Shown here: one piece after another, positions 44,229 to 52,554 of the stretch | Layout: the number at the start of each line of letters is the position of its first letter | Numbering within the stretch: the first letter of the stretch is position 1 | Assembly (NCBI RefSeq): GCF_026017845.1 | Contig: NZ_CP100416.1 | Span: 2,207,343-2,271,342 of the forward strand | Direction: 5' to 3' | DNA length: 64,000 bases | DNA from: Amycolatopsis mediterranei | GTDB taxonomy: Bacteria; Actinomycetota; Actinomycetes; Mycobacteriales; Pseudonocardiaceae | Notes under the pieces: model-generated | Told to the model about the DNA's origin: nothing | Databases searched by the model: none | Seen by the model: the letters and a program-made list of their open reading frames with translations, nothing else | Position numbers and translations under genes: made by a program

Positions 44229-45044
44229 ATGTTCCTGGTCACCGGCGCCACCGGCAATGTCGGCGCGGAAGTGGTTGCGGCCCTCGCGGCGGCGGGTGCC
44301 CCGGTCCGGGCGCTGGTGCGCCGGCCGGACGTCCCGCTGCCGGACGGTGTCGAGGCCGCCGTCGGCGATCTCACGTCGCCCGGCAGCCTCACGGACGCTC
44401 TCAAGGGTGTCGAAGGCATCTTCCTGTTGTCCGGGTACGAGGACATGTCCGGCCTGCTGCGGGACGCGGGCGTGCGGCGGATCGTGCTGCTGTCCGGCGG
44501 ATCGGCGGCGCTGGAAGACCTGGACAACGCGGTTTCCCGCTACATGACGCTGTCCGAGCGCGCGGTGCGGGAATCCGGCCTGGACTGGACGTTCCTGCGG
44601 CCGCGCGCGTTCATGTCGAACGCCCTGCGCTGGCTGCCGCAGCTGCGCGAGGGCGACACGGTCCGCGTCCAGTTCCCGGACGTCCCGGTGGCGTGCGTCG
44701 ACCCGGCCGACATCGCGGCGGTGGCGGCGCTCGCGCTGGCCGGTGGGCACGAAGGGCGGGTGCACGACCTGACCGGGCCGGTGGCGATGCGGCCGGTGGA
44801 GCAGGTTTCGGTGCTGGCTTCGGTGCTGGGGCGGGATCTCGAGTTTGTAGGGCTGTCGAACGACGAGACGCGGGCGGAGCTCGAGGCGGGGATGCCACGC
44901 GAGTACGTCGACGCGTTCTGGAACTTCTACGTCGAGGGGACCTTGGACGAGGCGACGGTGTACCCGACGGTGCACGAGGTGACCGGGCGGCCGGCGCGGA
45001 CCTTCGCCCAGTGGGCCGAGGCGCACGCGGGCGCCTTCCGCTGA
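44229..45044 (+). CDS. NAD(P)-binding NmrA-like protein
   Basis: A 271-aa atypical short-chain dehydrogenase/NmrA-fold protein. The GATGNVG dinucleotide-binding loop is at residues 6-12, and the RRIVLLSGG and RPRAFMSNALRWLP segments follow. The active-site YxxxK is not evident, so it may sense NAD(P) or act as a reductase of unknown substrate. ATG 44229 is the first start. The stop is followed by about 225 bp with a possible gene remnant. Confidence 0.82.
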   Translation: MFLVTGATGNVGAEVVAALAAAGAPVRALVRRPDVPLPDGVEAAVGDLTSPGSLTDALKGVEGIFLLSGYEDMSGLLRDAGVRRIVLLSGGSAALEDLDNAVSRYMTLSERAVRESGLDWTFLRPRAFMSNALRWLPQLREGDTVRVQFPDVPVACVDPADIAAVAALALAGGHEGRVHDLTGPVAMRPVEQVSVLASVLGRDLEFVGLSNDETRAELEAGMPREYVDAFWNFYVEGTLDEATVYPTVHEVTGRPARTFAQWAEAHAGAFR

Positions 45045-45270
45045 CGCCGGCGCCGCGGCCCGCCCTGGCCCGGCGATCTGCCGGAGCGCATCGAGCTGCC
45101 GGGCGCCGAACGGCACTTCGCGGCGCAAACAGCTCGCCCGGCTTCTCGAGACGCGCCGCTACGGCTGAGCGTCTCGCCGATCCCCGGCGCCGCCGTCCGG
45201 TGGACGGCCGTTGTGCTCGGCGCTCGGTCCGGGCCAAGGTGGTTCCTGCCTTTCGATGGGAGGAGCGGAC

Positions 45271-46149
45271 TTGAGCGGAGACCGGGCGAGGCCCGATCTG
45301 TCCGCCGTGCTCGCCGTGGTGCTGGCCGTCCCCGTCGTCGCCAGCAGCCTGTTCGTGCTCGCCCTCGCCGGGAAACTCGCTTGGCCCGGGTACTTCTGGG
45401 TGCTCCCCGCCGGCTGGGTGCTGCTCGGCGGGATCACCTTCGTGCCCGCGTTCGAACACTTCCTGCTGCCGCTGACCTTCGGCATGCGGCAGCCGACCGC
45501 GCGGGAACTCGTCCGGCTGACCCCGAGCTGGGAGGCCGTCTGCGCCGCCGCCGGGGTCGATCGCGGGCGCTTCCGGCTGTGGGTCGACCGGTCCCGCGAG
45601 CTCAACGCCTTCGCCGCCGGTGGCCGGACCGTCGCCGTCACGCGGACCGCGCTGGAGCTGCCGCCGCCGAGCCTGGAGGCGATCCTGGCGCACGAACTCG
45701 GCCACCACCTCGCCGGGCACACCCGGATTTCGCTGTACGTCTGGTGGCTGGAGCTGCCCGCCCGGCTGCTGACCAGGCTGGTCCGGCTGCTCGCGCTGGC
45801 CGTTCCCTACCTCGGGCGCGCGTTCGCCGCCTTCGGCCGGTCGGTCGCCGTGCTCGTCACCGTGCTGCTGACGCTGGGCATCCTCACCGCGCTCGCCTTC
45901 CTCGACCCGTGGCTGCTGCTCGCGCCCCTGCTCGGTCCGGTGCTGGCCTGGTCGAAGCGGCTCGGCGAGTACCGGGCCGACCTCGTGGCGGCGCGGCTGG
46001 GCTACGGGCCGGAGCTGATCACCCTGTTCCGGGAGTGGATCCGGGTGGGCGGTGGCGACGAACGGCGGATGTGGGCGCGGCTGCTGGCCGGGCACCCCGC
46101 CCACATCGACCGGATCAAGCGGCTGAAGGACCGCGGCTTCCGGGGATGA
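45271..46149 (+). CDS. M48-type membrane metallopeptidase
   Basis: A 292-aa integral membrane zinc peptidase: two N-terminal helices (about 12-65), the HELGHH motif at 141-146, two further helices (about 165-215) and the third ligand Glu 233 in GEYRADLVAARLG. It resembles HtpX. I choose TTG 45271 because GGGAGGAG lies five bases upstream and would overlap the coding sequence if ATG 45256 were used. The 3' end overlaps the convergent dehydrogenase gene by 35 bases. Confidence 0.85.
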   Translation: MSGDRARPDLSAVLAVVLAVPVVASSLFVLALAGKLAWPGYFWVLPAGWVLLGGITFVPAFEHFLLPLTFGMRQPTARELVRLTPSWEAVCAAAGVDRGRFRLWVDRSRELNAFAAGGRTVAVTRTALELPPPSLEAILAHELGHHLAGHTRISLYVWWLELPARLLTRLVRLLALAVPYLGRAFAAFGRSVAVLVTVLLTLGILTALAFLDPWLLLAPLLGPVLAWSKRLGEYRADLVAARLGYGPELITLFREWIRVGGGDERRMWARLLAGHPAHIDRIKRLKDRGFRG

Positions 46150-47101
46150 GGACGACCTTGCCCGCCGCGCGACCGGCGCGGAGGTGGCCGACCGCGGCGG
46201 CGGCGTCGGCGAGGGGATAGGTCCGGTCGAGGGCCGGCGTGAGCCGTCCGGCCTCGAGCAGTTCGCGCAGGGTTTCGAGGTCCGCGGCCCGGACGCGGGC
46301 GACCAGCCCGCACAACCGCTGCCGCACGAACGGGTTCAGCAGCGCCGCCCGGAAGACGCGCTGGATGCCGCCGAGCCACTTGCCGCCTTCGCCGCCGACG
46401 ATCACGAGCGTGCCGCGCGGGGTCAGCGCCCGGCGCAGGTCGGTCAGCGAACGCAGGCCCGCGGTGTCCAGGATCAGGTCGTACCGCCGCGCCGCGAAGT
46501 CCTCTCGCGTGTAGTCCACGACGTGCCCGGCGCCGAGCCTGCGGACCAGGTCCGTCTTGGCGGTGCTGCACACCCCCGTGACGTCCGCGCCGAAGGCCTT
46601 GGCGAGCTGCACCGCGAAGGACCCGACGCCGCCGGCCGCGCCGATGACCAGGACGCGGTTCCCGGGCCGGACGCGGCCCACGTCGCGCAGGGCCTGCAGG
46701 GCGGTACCGCCGGAGACGAGGACCGCCGCGGCCTCCTCGAACGAGACGCGTTCGGGCTTCGGCGCGACGAGCTCCTGCTTGGCGACGGCGTGCTCGGCGA
46801 ACGCGCCCTCGCAGACGCCGAACACCTCGTCACCCGGCCGGACCCGCGTGACGCCGTCGCCGACCTCCTCGACGGTGCCGGCGAAGTCGAGGCCCCGCAC
46901 CGGCTGCTTCGGCCGGCGCAGCCCGAAACCCAGGAGTCGCAACAGGTACGGCTGCCCGGTGACCAGGTGCCACACGCCCGCGTCGACGCCGGCCGCGTGC
47001 ACGCGCACGAGGACCTCGCCGGCCGCGGGCGACGGTCTGCCGGTGTCGCTCAGCGCGAGGACATCCGGGCTGCCGTAACGGTCTTGGACGATGGCTTTCA
47101 C
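46115..47101 (-). CDS. Zinc-independent quinone-oxidoreductase-like alcohol dehydrogenase (MDR family)
   Basis: A 328-aa cytosolic NADPH-dependent reductase with an N-terminal GroES-like domain (RVHAAGVDAGVWH near 33) and a Rossmann domain (IGAAGGVGSFAVQLAKAFGA near 153). No zinc ligands are seen, so it belongs to the quinone-reductase type. It starts at ATG 47101, overlapping the XRE gene stop by four bases, and is the last gene of a three-gene minus-strand operon. Confidence 0.88.
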   Translation of the reverse strand: MKAIVQDRYGSPDVLALSDTGRPSPAAGEVLVRVHAAGVDAGVWHLVTGQPYLLRLLGFGLRRPKQPVRGLDFAGTVEEVGDGVTRVRPGDEVFGVCEGAFAEHAVAKQELVAPKPERVSFEEAAAVLVSGGTALQALRDVGRVRPGNRVLVIGAAGGVGSFAVQLAKAFGADVTGVCSTAKTDLVRRLGAGHVVDYTREDFAARRYDLILDTAGLRSLTDLRRALTPRGTLVIVGGEGGKWLGGIQRVFRAALLNPFVRQRLCGLVARVRAADLETLRELLEAGRLTPALDRTYPLADAAAAVGHLRAGRAAGKVVLIPGSRGPSAA

Positions 47102-47319
47102 GACGTCTCCTCCGGGTACTGGAACACTTCTTCGAGCGGAACTCCGAACACGTGGGCGATCTGGAAGGCCATCTCGAGCGAGGGCGAATACCGGCCCTGC
47201 TCGATCGCGATGACGGTCTGGCGGGTGACGCCGATCCGGGTGGCGAGGTCGGCCTGGGTCATCTGGCCGTGCGCGAACCGGAGGGCGCGGAGCGAGTTCG
47301 TGACGCGGGTCGGCTTCAC
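47098..47319 (-). CDS. Small XRE-family regulator
   Basis: A 73-aa helix-turn-helix protein consisting of little more than the domain (MTQADLATRIGVTRQTVIAIEQGRYSPSLEMAF) and a short tail EEVFQYPEE. GTG 47319 overlaps the upstream membrane-protein stop by four bases, and its own stop overlaps the dehydrogenase start. The pairing of such a regulator with a small DUF2178-like membrane protein is common. It probably binds the palindrome at 47766. Confidence 0.88.
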   Translation of the reverse strand: MKPTRVTNSLRALRFAHGQMTQADLATRIGVTRQTVIAIEQGRYSPSLEMAFQIAHVFGVPLEEVFQYPEETS

Positions 47320-47738
47320 CACGGCTGGAAACCGCGGCGGTAGGCGAAGATCCGGGCGACCGACCCGAGGATCGCCGAGAGGGTGAACGCCAGGTAGACG
47401 GCGTTGGCGATCCAGAAGTGCGGCGCCTCGGCCATCGCGAGCAGCAAGGCGGCGACGGCTCCGATGACGACGAACGAGTGGCCGACGTATTCGCCGAACC
47501 GGCCGATCTCGCGGTCGCGCTGGTCCTTCCCGCCGTCCTTCGAAACCATCGCGGCGGCGATGCTCAGCACGATCGTCGCGACGATGGACGCGCCGACCGT
47601 CCACAGCAGCGTCGCGACGTAGGGGACTTGGGCCAGCGGCCGCCCGCCGGCCCGGCCGAGGATCAGGACGAGGTATACCGCGTAGCTCGCTACCGCGGCG
47701 ATCCCGAGGATCCAGGCGCGCTTCTCTTCGTGGGTCAC
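47316..47738 (-). CDS. Small four-helix membrane protein (DUF2178-like)
   Basis: About 140 aa with four hydrophobic helices (SYAVYLVLIL, IVATIVLSIAAA, SFVVIGAVAALLLA, AVYLAFTLSAILG) and a conserved DQRDREIGRFGEYVG loop. The open frame extends upstream to 47813 but the extension contains the promoter and palindrome. I choose GTG 47738, six bases after a TACCTT box with TTGACA 17 bp further upstream, a leaderless arrangement. Operon: this gene, the XRE regulator, the dehydrogenase. Confidence 0.75.
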   Translation of the reverse strand: MTHEEKRAWILGIAAVASYAVYLVLILGRAGGRPLAQVPYVATLLWTVGASIVATIVLSIAAAMVSKDGGKDQRDREIGRFGEYVGHSFVVIGAVAALLLAMAEAPHFWIANAVYLAFTLSAILGSVARIFAYRRGFQPW

Positions 47739-47765
47739 CTCGTCAAGGTAAAACAAACCAGACAT

Positions 47766-47787
47766 CATGTCAAAGTTTCTTGACATG
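47766..47787. promoter_or_regulatory. Palindrome overlapping the membrane-protein/XRE promoter
   Basis: CATGTCAA and TTGACATG arms around AGTTTC. The left arm, read on the minus strand, contains the TTGACA box of the membrane-protein operon. It is likely the operator for the small XRE protein. Confidence 0.65.
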
Positions 47788-47788
47788 A

Positions 47789-47833
47789 GAAAATCTCCGG
47801 TGAGGGTGTCCAAGGCGGCGTCGGCCGTTCGTT
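47789..47833 (+). promoter_or_regulatory. ECF42-like promoter module for the DGPF-sigma operon
   Basis: GAAAATCTCC (47789-47798), TGTCCA (47807-47812) and, after 15 bp, TTCGTT (47828-47833) preceded by TCGGCCG. It matches the module at 43687-43734 in word order, with spacings one base shorter. Confidence 0.6.
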
Positions 47834-47870
47834 GTCACCGCGTACGGCAACCGAGCCACTGGAGGATCCC

Positions 47871-48221
47871 GTGAAGTACCTGATGCTGATCAACGCCGCT
47901 CTCGACGCCGACGGCGCGCCCACCGGCTGCAGCACGCCCGAGGACTGGATGCTGTTCGACAAGTCCCTCAAGGAGGCCGGCGTCTACGCCGGCGGTGACT
48001 CGGTCGCCGACTTCACCACGGCCGCCACGGTCCGCGTCGACGAGCGCGGCGAGCGGCTCGTCACCGACGGCCCGTTCGCCGAATCCCGCGAGGTGCTCGG
48101 CGGCTACTTCGTCCTCGACGTGCCGGACCTCGACGTCGCGCTCGACTGGGCGGCGCGCTGTCCGGGCTCCCGCGACGGCGGGTCGATCGTGGTGCGGCCG
48201 CTCGCCGGCTACGGAGGCTGA
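47871..48221 (+). CDS. DGPF/YciI-like protein, partner of the ECF42 sigma factor
   Basis: A 116-aa protein starting MKYLMLINA and carrying the TDGPFAESREVLGGYFVLD motif near residue 64. GTG 47871 has a GGAGGA site four bases upstream. The sigma gene begins five bases after its stop, the typical ECF42 operon. Members may act as sigma partners or enzymes; this is not settled. A second DGPF gene sits at 43806. Confidence 0.9.
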   Translation: MKYLMLINAALDADGAPTGCSTPEDWMLFDKSLKEAGVYAGGDSVADFTTAATVRVDERGERLVTDGPFAESREVLGGYFVLDVPDLDVALDWAARCPGSRDGGSIVVRPLAGYGG

Positions 48222-48226
48222 CGGCG

Positions 48227-49483
48227 GTGGCGGGACGGGGGTCTCGCTCCCGGCTGACGCTCGAGGCGGTGTTCCGGGAGGAGCGCGGGCTGCTGCTCGC
48301 CGCGCTGGTCCGGCGGTTCGGCGACCTCGACCTGGCCGAGGAGGTGACGTCGGAGGCGATCGAGGCGGCGCTGGTGCACTGGCCGGCCGAGGGCGTGCCG
48401 CCGAAGCCGGGCGCCTGGCTGATGACGACGGCCCGGCGCAAGGCGGTCGACCGCCTGCGCCGCGACCAGGCCTACGCGGCCCGCCTCGCGGTGCTGCAGG
48501 TCGAGGCCGAGCGCGCGGCGCCCGTCCCGCCCACCGACGGCGGTCTGCCCGACGAGCGGCTCCAGCTGTTCTTCACCTGCGCCCACCCGGCGTTGCCGGC
48601 CGAGGACCGCGCGGCACTGACGTTGCGCTGCCTCGCCGGGTTGACGACCGCGGAGGTGGCGCGCGCGTTCCTGGTCCCGAGCGCGACGATGGGCAAGCGG
48701 ATCGTGCGCGCGAAGAACCGGATCCGCACGCTGCGGATCCCGTTCCGGGTGCCGGACGCGGATGAGCTGCCGGGGCGCCTGCCGGGCGTGCTGCAGGTCG
48801 TCTACTCGATCTTCACGGAGGGCTACGCGGCGAGTTCCGGCCCGGACCTGCAGCGCCTCGACCTGGCGGAGGAGGCGATCCGCTTGGCGCGCATCCTGCG
48901 CCGGCTGCTGCCGGGTGAGCGTGAGGTGGCGGGCCTGCTGGCGCTGATGCTGCTGATCCACGCCCGCCACAACGCCCGAACAGGGCCGCACGGCGACCTG
49001 GTGCTCCTCGACGACCAGGACCGCACCCGCTGGGACCACGCGATGATCTCGGAGGGGGCGGAATTGGTGGTCGCGGCGCTGACGGGCGGCCCCCCGGGCT
49101 GGTACGGCGTCCAGGCGGCCATCGCGGCCCTGCACGACGAGGCCCCGGACGTGGCGAGCACGGACTGGCCGCAGATAGTGGCGTTGTACGACGTGCTGCG
49201 CGGGCTGGCGCCCTCACCGGTGGTGGAGCTGAACCGAGCGGTGGCGGTCGCGATGCGCGACGGCCCGGCGGCGGGCCTGGCGTTGTTGGACGGCTTGGCG
49301 CACGAGCCGAGATTGAGCGGCTACAGCCCGTTCCCGGCGGCGCGGGGGGACTTGCTCAGCCGATTGGGTCGTCACGCCGAGGCGGCGGTGGCGTACCGGG
49401 AGGCGCTGGAGCTGGCGGGGACCGAGCCGGAGCGGGTTCATCTGCGTGGCCGGCTGGAGGCGGTGGGGCGGGAGGAGCGGTGA
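48227..49483 (+). CDS. ECF42-group RNA polymerase sigma factor with long C-terminal extension
   Basis: A 418-aa sigma factor: sigma-2 region (about 12-80, GDLDLAEEVTSEAIEAAL, PGAWLMTTARRKAVD), sigma-4 region (about 115-170, LTLRCLAGLTTAEVARAFL, then GKRIVRAKNRI), then a 240-residue helical extension (YSIFTEGYAASSG, TPR-like repeats ending EAAVAYREALELAG). This domain set and the DGPF gene five bases upstream define ECF42. No anti-sigma factor is encoded; the extension is thought to regulate activity. GTG 48227 is the start. Confidence 0.92.
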   Translation: MAGRGSRSRLTLEAVFREERGLLLAALVRRFGDLDLAEEVTSEAIEAALVHWPAEGVPPKPGAWLMTTARRKAVDRLRRDQAYAARLAVLQVEAERAAPVPPTDGGLPDERLQLFFTCAHPALPAEDRAALTLRCLAGLTTAEVARAFLVPSATMGKRIVRAKNRIRTLRIPFRVPDADELPGRLPGVLQVVYSIFTEGYAASSGPDLQRLDLAEEAIRLARILRRLLPGEREVAGLLALMLLIHARHNARTGPHGDLVLLDDQDRTRWDHAMISEGAELVVAALTGGPPGWYGVQAAIAALHDEAPDVASTDWPQIVALYDVLRGLAPSPVVELNRAVAVAMRDGPAAGLALLDGLAHEPRLSGYSPFPAARGDLLSRLGRHAEAAVAYREALELAGTEPERVHLRGRLEAVGREER

Positions 49484-49653
49484 CGCTCGCCCAGGGTGCC
49501 GGCCGCCCGGTGCGGGCGCGCGGGAGGCATCGGGACAGCCGCTTGTGCCTTTCCGCACTACTTCGCCGCCTCGGTGCCACGTTGCTCGCTCACTGCGCTC
49601 CCGAGCCGCGCGCTCCCGAGCCGTGCGCCGCCGGCCCATCCGCGACCACCCGG

Positions 49654-49689
49654 AACTGTCGGTGGTCCCCGGTAAGCTGGATACCGGGG
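49654..49689. repeat. Hairpin repeat with CACCGACAGTT core, also bidirectional terminator
   Basis: On the minus strand it reads as an 8-7-8 hairpin (TACCGGGG/CCCCGGTA arms, at 49667-49689) followed by CACCGACAGTT. The same arrangement occurs at 63571 and 63781. Lying between the convergent sigma and enoyl-CoA hydratase genes, it may terminate both. The 215-bp gap holds nothing else I can identify. Confidence 0.6.
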
Positions 49690-49698
49690 GCCGGAGGC

Positions 49699-50319
49699 CT
49701 ACCCCGCCCGCAACGCCGCCACCGCCGGTGCGAACATCGTCGCCTTGATCGCGCCCAACGTCCCCCGGTCCTTGCCCGCCAACGCCGCTACCCGCTCGCG
49801 AGCCACCTTCACCACTTCGCCCTCCGCCGCGACCTCGTCCACCAACCCGATCTCCGCCGCCTCCGAGCCGCCGAACCGGTGCCCGGTCGTCATCGAGGCG
49901 ATGGCCGCCGCGGGGGTCAGCTTGCCCTGGATCAGGGCCGCCATTCCCGGCGTGAACGGGATGTTGATGTCCGCCTCCGGAAAGCAGAAATAGCCGCGGT
50001 CGCTGCGCATCACGCGGAAGTCGTGGGCCATGGCCAGCATGGCGCCCGCGCCGAACGCGTGACCGTTGATCGCCGCGACCGTCGGGACCGGCAGGGTCAG
50101 CATCCGCGCGAGCAGCTCCTGGACCTCCGCGACGTACCCGGCTGCCTGGTCGCCGTGGGCCGTCAGCCATTCGAGGTCGAGGCCGTTCGAATAGAACTTG
50201 CCGCCGCCGGTGGTCACCAGGGCGTCCTCGACGTTGTCCAAAAAGGAATGGACGCGCTGCAGCCAGTCCGGGGAGAACCGGTTTTCGTCGTCGCCCAAGT
50301 CGAGCACGGAAACGGTCAC
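49699..50319 (-). CDS. Enoyl-CoA hydratase/isomerase family protein
   Basis: A 206-aa crotonase-fold protein with the oxyanion-hole segments GGGKFYSNGLDL (near 38) and INGHAFGAGAMLAMAHD (near 83). It is shorter than standard 250-260-aa hydratases and lacks a clear pair of catalytic glutamates, more like a delta-isomerase. The start ATG 50319 overlaps the tetR stop by four bases, so the two form one operon. Confidence 0.85.
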   Translation of the reverse strand: MTVSVLDLGDDENRFSPDWLQRVHSFLDNVEDALVTTGGGKFYSNGLDLEWLTAHGDQAAGYVAEVQELLARMLTLPVPTVAAINGHAFGAGAMLAMAHDFRVMRSDRGYFCFPEADINIPFTPGMAALIQGKLTPAAAIASMTTGHRFGGSEAAEIGLVDEVAAEGEVVKVARERVAALAGKDRGTLGAIKATMFAPAVAALRAG

Positions 50320-50909
50320 GGTCGGTCCTTTTCTCGAGGGGGCACGGTCAGCACCGCCCGCACCGCGGCGGCCAGCCTTTCCCGCACCAGTGGATCGGTG
50401 ATGTCACGCCGGAAGAACGCCGTCGGCAGATCGACGACGCACGTCGTGATCACCTCGACCGCCAGGCCGTCGCCGCGGTCCCAGAGCCCGCGGGCGAGCC
50501 GGACCAGCAGGCCGACCAGGCGTTTGTCCGCCGCGTGCAGGGCTTCCGCCAGCTCTTCGGGCAGTTCCGGCCCGAAGAGCCGGTCTCCCCGCACCGACAG
50601 CAGCATCCGCGCCCCTTCAGGACGCCGGGACGCGAACACCGCGGGCGTGTCCGCCGCCGCGACGACCGCCGCCACCGGCGACGAAGCCTGGTCCACGAGC
50701 GAGGTCTGGAGGTCGAGGAACGCCGTCGCCGCGCGCAGCCAGACCCGGGCCCGCAGCGCGCTGAGCGACCCGAACGCGTGGTAGATCGTCCCGTTCGGCA
50801 CGCCCGCGGCCGCCGCCAGGCCACGCACGGTCACCTCCGCCGAGGAGGCGATGAGCCGCTCGGCGACGTCGAGGAGCGCGTCGAGGTCGTGGACGCGGGG
50901 GCGGGGCAT
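50316..50909 (-). CDS. TetR family regulator
   Basis: A 197-aa repressor with an N-terminal helix-turn-helix (LLDVAERLIASSAEVTVRGLAAAAGVPNGTIYHAFGS) and a helical ligand domain. I start at ATG 50909 (MPRPRVHDL), which leaves the palindrome at 50925 outside the gene; ATG 50939 would place it in the coding region. It probably represses itself and the enoyl-CoA hydratase gene in response to an acyl-CoA or similar ligand. Confidence 0.88.
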   Translation of the reverse strand: MPRPRVHDLDALLDVAERLIASSAEVTVRGLAAAAGVPNGTIYHAFGSLSALRARVWLRAATAFLDLQTSLVDQASSPVAAVVAAADTPAVFASRRPEGARMLLSVRGDRLFGPELPEELAEALHAADKRLVGLLVRLARGLWDRGDGLAVEVITTCVVDLPTAFFRRDITDPLVRERLAAAVRAVLTVPPREKDRP

Positions 50910-50924
50910 GCCGAGACCGTAACA

Positions 50925-50936
50925 GAGCACGTGCTC
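50925..50936. promoter_or_regulatory. Perfect 12-bp palindrome, likely TetR operator
   Basis: GAGCACGTGCTC lies 15 bases upstream of the tetR ATG and 26 bases upstream of the divergent ArsC-like gene, so one repressor dimer could control both directions. Confidence 0.6.
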
Positions 50937-50962
50937 CAAAACCAGGGCGGTAAGCTGCCGCC

Positions 50963-51316
50963 GTGGAGATCTGGATCAACCCGGCGTGCTCGAAGTGCCG
51001 GTCCGCGGTGTCGATGCTCGACGAGGCCGGCGCGGAGTACACCGTGCGCCGCTACCTCGAGGACCCGCCGACGGCGGCCGAGCTCGAAGCCGTCCTGGAG
51101 CGCCTCGGCCTCGAACCGTGGGACATCACGCGCACCGCCGAGCCCGTCGCGAAGGAACTCGGCCTCAAGTCCTGGGGTCGCCGGCCCGAAGACCGGCCGA
51201 AGTGGATCGACGCACTGGCCGGGCACCCGAAGCTGATCCAGCGGCCGATCATCACCGCCGACGACGGCACGGCGGTCGTCGCGCGCGACCCCGAAACGGT
51301 GCGCTCGGTCCTTTAA
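50963..51316 (+). CDS. ArsC/Spx-family thioredoxin-fold protein
   Basis: A 117-aa ArsC-fold protein with a CSKC motif (Cys 9 and 12) at the active-site position and LIQRPIIT near the C-terminus, typical of glutaredoxin-type arsenate reductases. No ars operon genes are adjacent, so arsenate reduction is unproved; a general thiol role is possible. GTG 50963 is the start. It converges on the threonine synthase gene, overlapping by four bases. Confidence 0.85.
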   Translation: MEIWINPACSKCRSAVSMLDEAGAEYTVRRYLEDPPTAAELEAVLERLGLEPWDITRTAEPVAKELGLKSWGRRPEDRPKWIDALAGHPKLIQRPIITADDGTAVVARDPETVRSVL

Positions 51317-52524
51317 GGAATCGCGTCACCCTTGGCCGGCAGTGGGACGTCCAGCGGCACCGTCTCCGGGTACTTGATCCCGGCGCCGGTGTTGAGCACG
51401 ACGACGTCTTCGTCGCCCTCGAGCCACCCGGACTCGCGAAGGTGCCGCAGCGCGGCGAAGCACGCGCCGCCCTCCGGGCAGACGAAAGTGCCTTCCCGTG
51501 CGGCCAGTTCCCGTTGGGCCGCAAGCAGTTCGTCGTCGGTGACGGCGATCGCGGTGCCGCCGGTCGCGTACACGGCGTCGAGCACGAGGAAGTCGCCCAG
51601 CGCCTTGGGCACGGTGATGCCGAAGGCGACCGTCCGGGCGTCCGGGAACGGCGTGCTTTCCCGCTCGCCGCGCGTAAACGCCGAGACGATCGGTGCGCAC
51701 CCGGTGGCCTGGACAGCGACGAGCCGGGGCAGCGGACCGGAAACCCAGCCCAGCTCCCGCATCTCCAGCAGGGCCTTGTAGATCCCGATGATGCCGACGC
51801 CGCCGCCGGTGGGGTAGAGGATGACGTCGGGCAGCCGCCAGCCGAACTGCTCGGCGATCTCGTACCCCATCGTCTTCTTGCCCTCGATGCGGTACGGCTC
51901 TTTCAGCGTCGAAACGTCCCGCACTCCGGGACGCCGCGAAACCGCCCCGGCGACGAGCTTGCCCGCGTCGCCGATGAGACCGTCCACCCGGTACAGCTCG
52001 GCACCGGCGGCGACGCACTCGCGCATGGTGATCGCCGGGGCGTCGGCCGGCATCGCGACCAGGCTCGACAGCCCCGCGCGCGCCGCGTACAACGCCCAGG
52101 CCGCGCCGGCGTTGCCGTTCGTCGGCATCGCGATCCCGCGCACGCCCAGTTCGGCCGCCCGGGAGACGCCGACCGCGGCGCCCCTGGCCTTGAACGTGCC
52201 GGTCGGGATCAGGCCTTCGTCCTTCATCCACAGGCGCGACAGCCCCAGCTCGCGGCCGTAGCGCGGCAGCCGCAGCAACGGCGTCATGCCTTCGCCGAGG
52301 CTGACGACGTGCTCGGCCGAGCGCACCGGCAGCACCTCGTGGTAGCGCCACAGCGTCGGCTCGCGCCCGGCGATCTCCTTCGGCGTCACGGTTTCGCGGA
52401 CGCCGTCGAGGTCGTAGCGCGCGAGCAGCGGCGCGCCCGCCGGGGAGAGGCCCTGGACGACGTCGGCGTCCAGGCGTTCGCCGGTCCGGGAACACTCGAG
52501 GTGGCTGAGGAAGGAGTACGGCAC
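51313..52524 (-). CDS. thrC: Threonine synthase
   Basis: A 403-aa PLP enzyme converting O-phosphohomoserine to threonine. The Schiff-base lysine is in TGTFKARG (Lys 112), with TPLLRLPRYGRELG upstream, the NAGAAWALYAARAG segment and the phosphate-binding GGGVGIIG loop. The N-terminal C-x-R-T-G (ECSRTGERLDAD) resembles the zinc-ribbon-like start of this subgroup. The start is GTG 52524. It lies outside any hom-thrB context, so it may be a second copy; another beta-replacing or lyase activity cannot be excluded. Confidence 0.8.
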   Translation of the reverse strand: MPYSFLSHLECSRTGERLDADVVQGLSPAGAPLLARYDLDGVRETVTPKEIAGREPTLWRYHEVLPVRSAEHVVSLGEGMTPLLRLPRYGRELGLSRLWMKDEGLIPTGTFKARGAAVGVSRAAELGVRGIAMPTNGNAGAAWALYAARAGLSSLVAMPADAPAITMRECVAAGAELYRVDGLIGDAGKLVAGAVSRRPGVRDVSTLKEPYRIEGKKTMGYEIAEQFGWRLPDVILYPTGGGVGIIGIYKALLEMRELGWVSGPLPRLVAVQATGCAPIVSAFTRGERESTPFPDARTVAFGITVPKALGDFLVLDAVYATGGTAIAVTDDELLAAQRELAAREGTFVCPEGGACFAALRHLRESGWLEGDEDVVVLNTGAGIKYPETVPLDVPLPAKGDAIP

Positions 52525-52554
52525 GGCGCCGATCCTAGGTCCTAAGGTGAGCAC

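Noticed and set aside
50963..51316. Arsenic-resistance operon
   Set aside because: No arsR, arsB or acr3 gene adjoins the ArsC-like gene.
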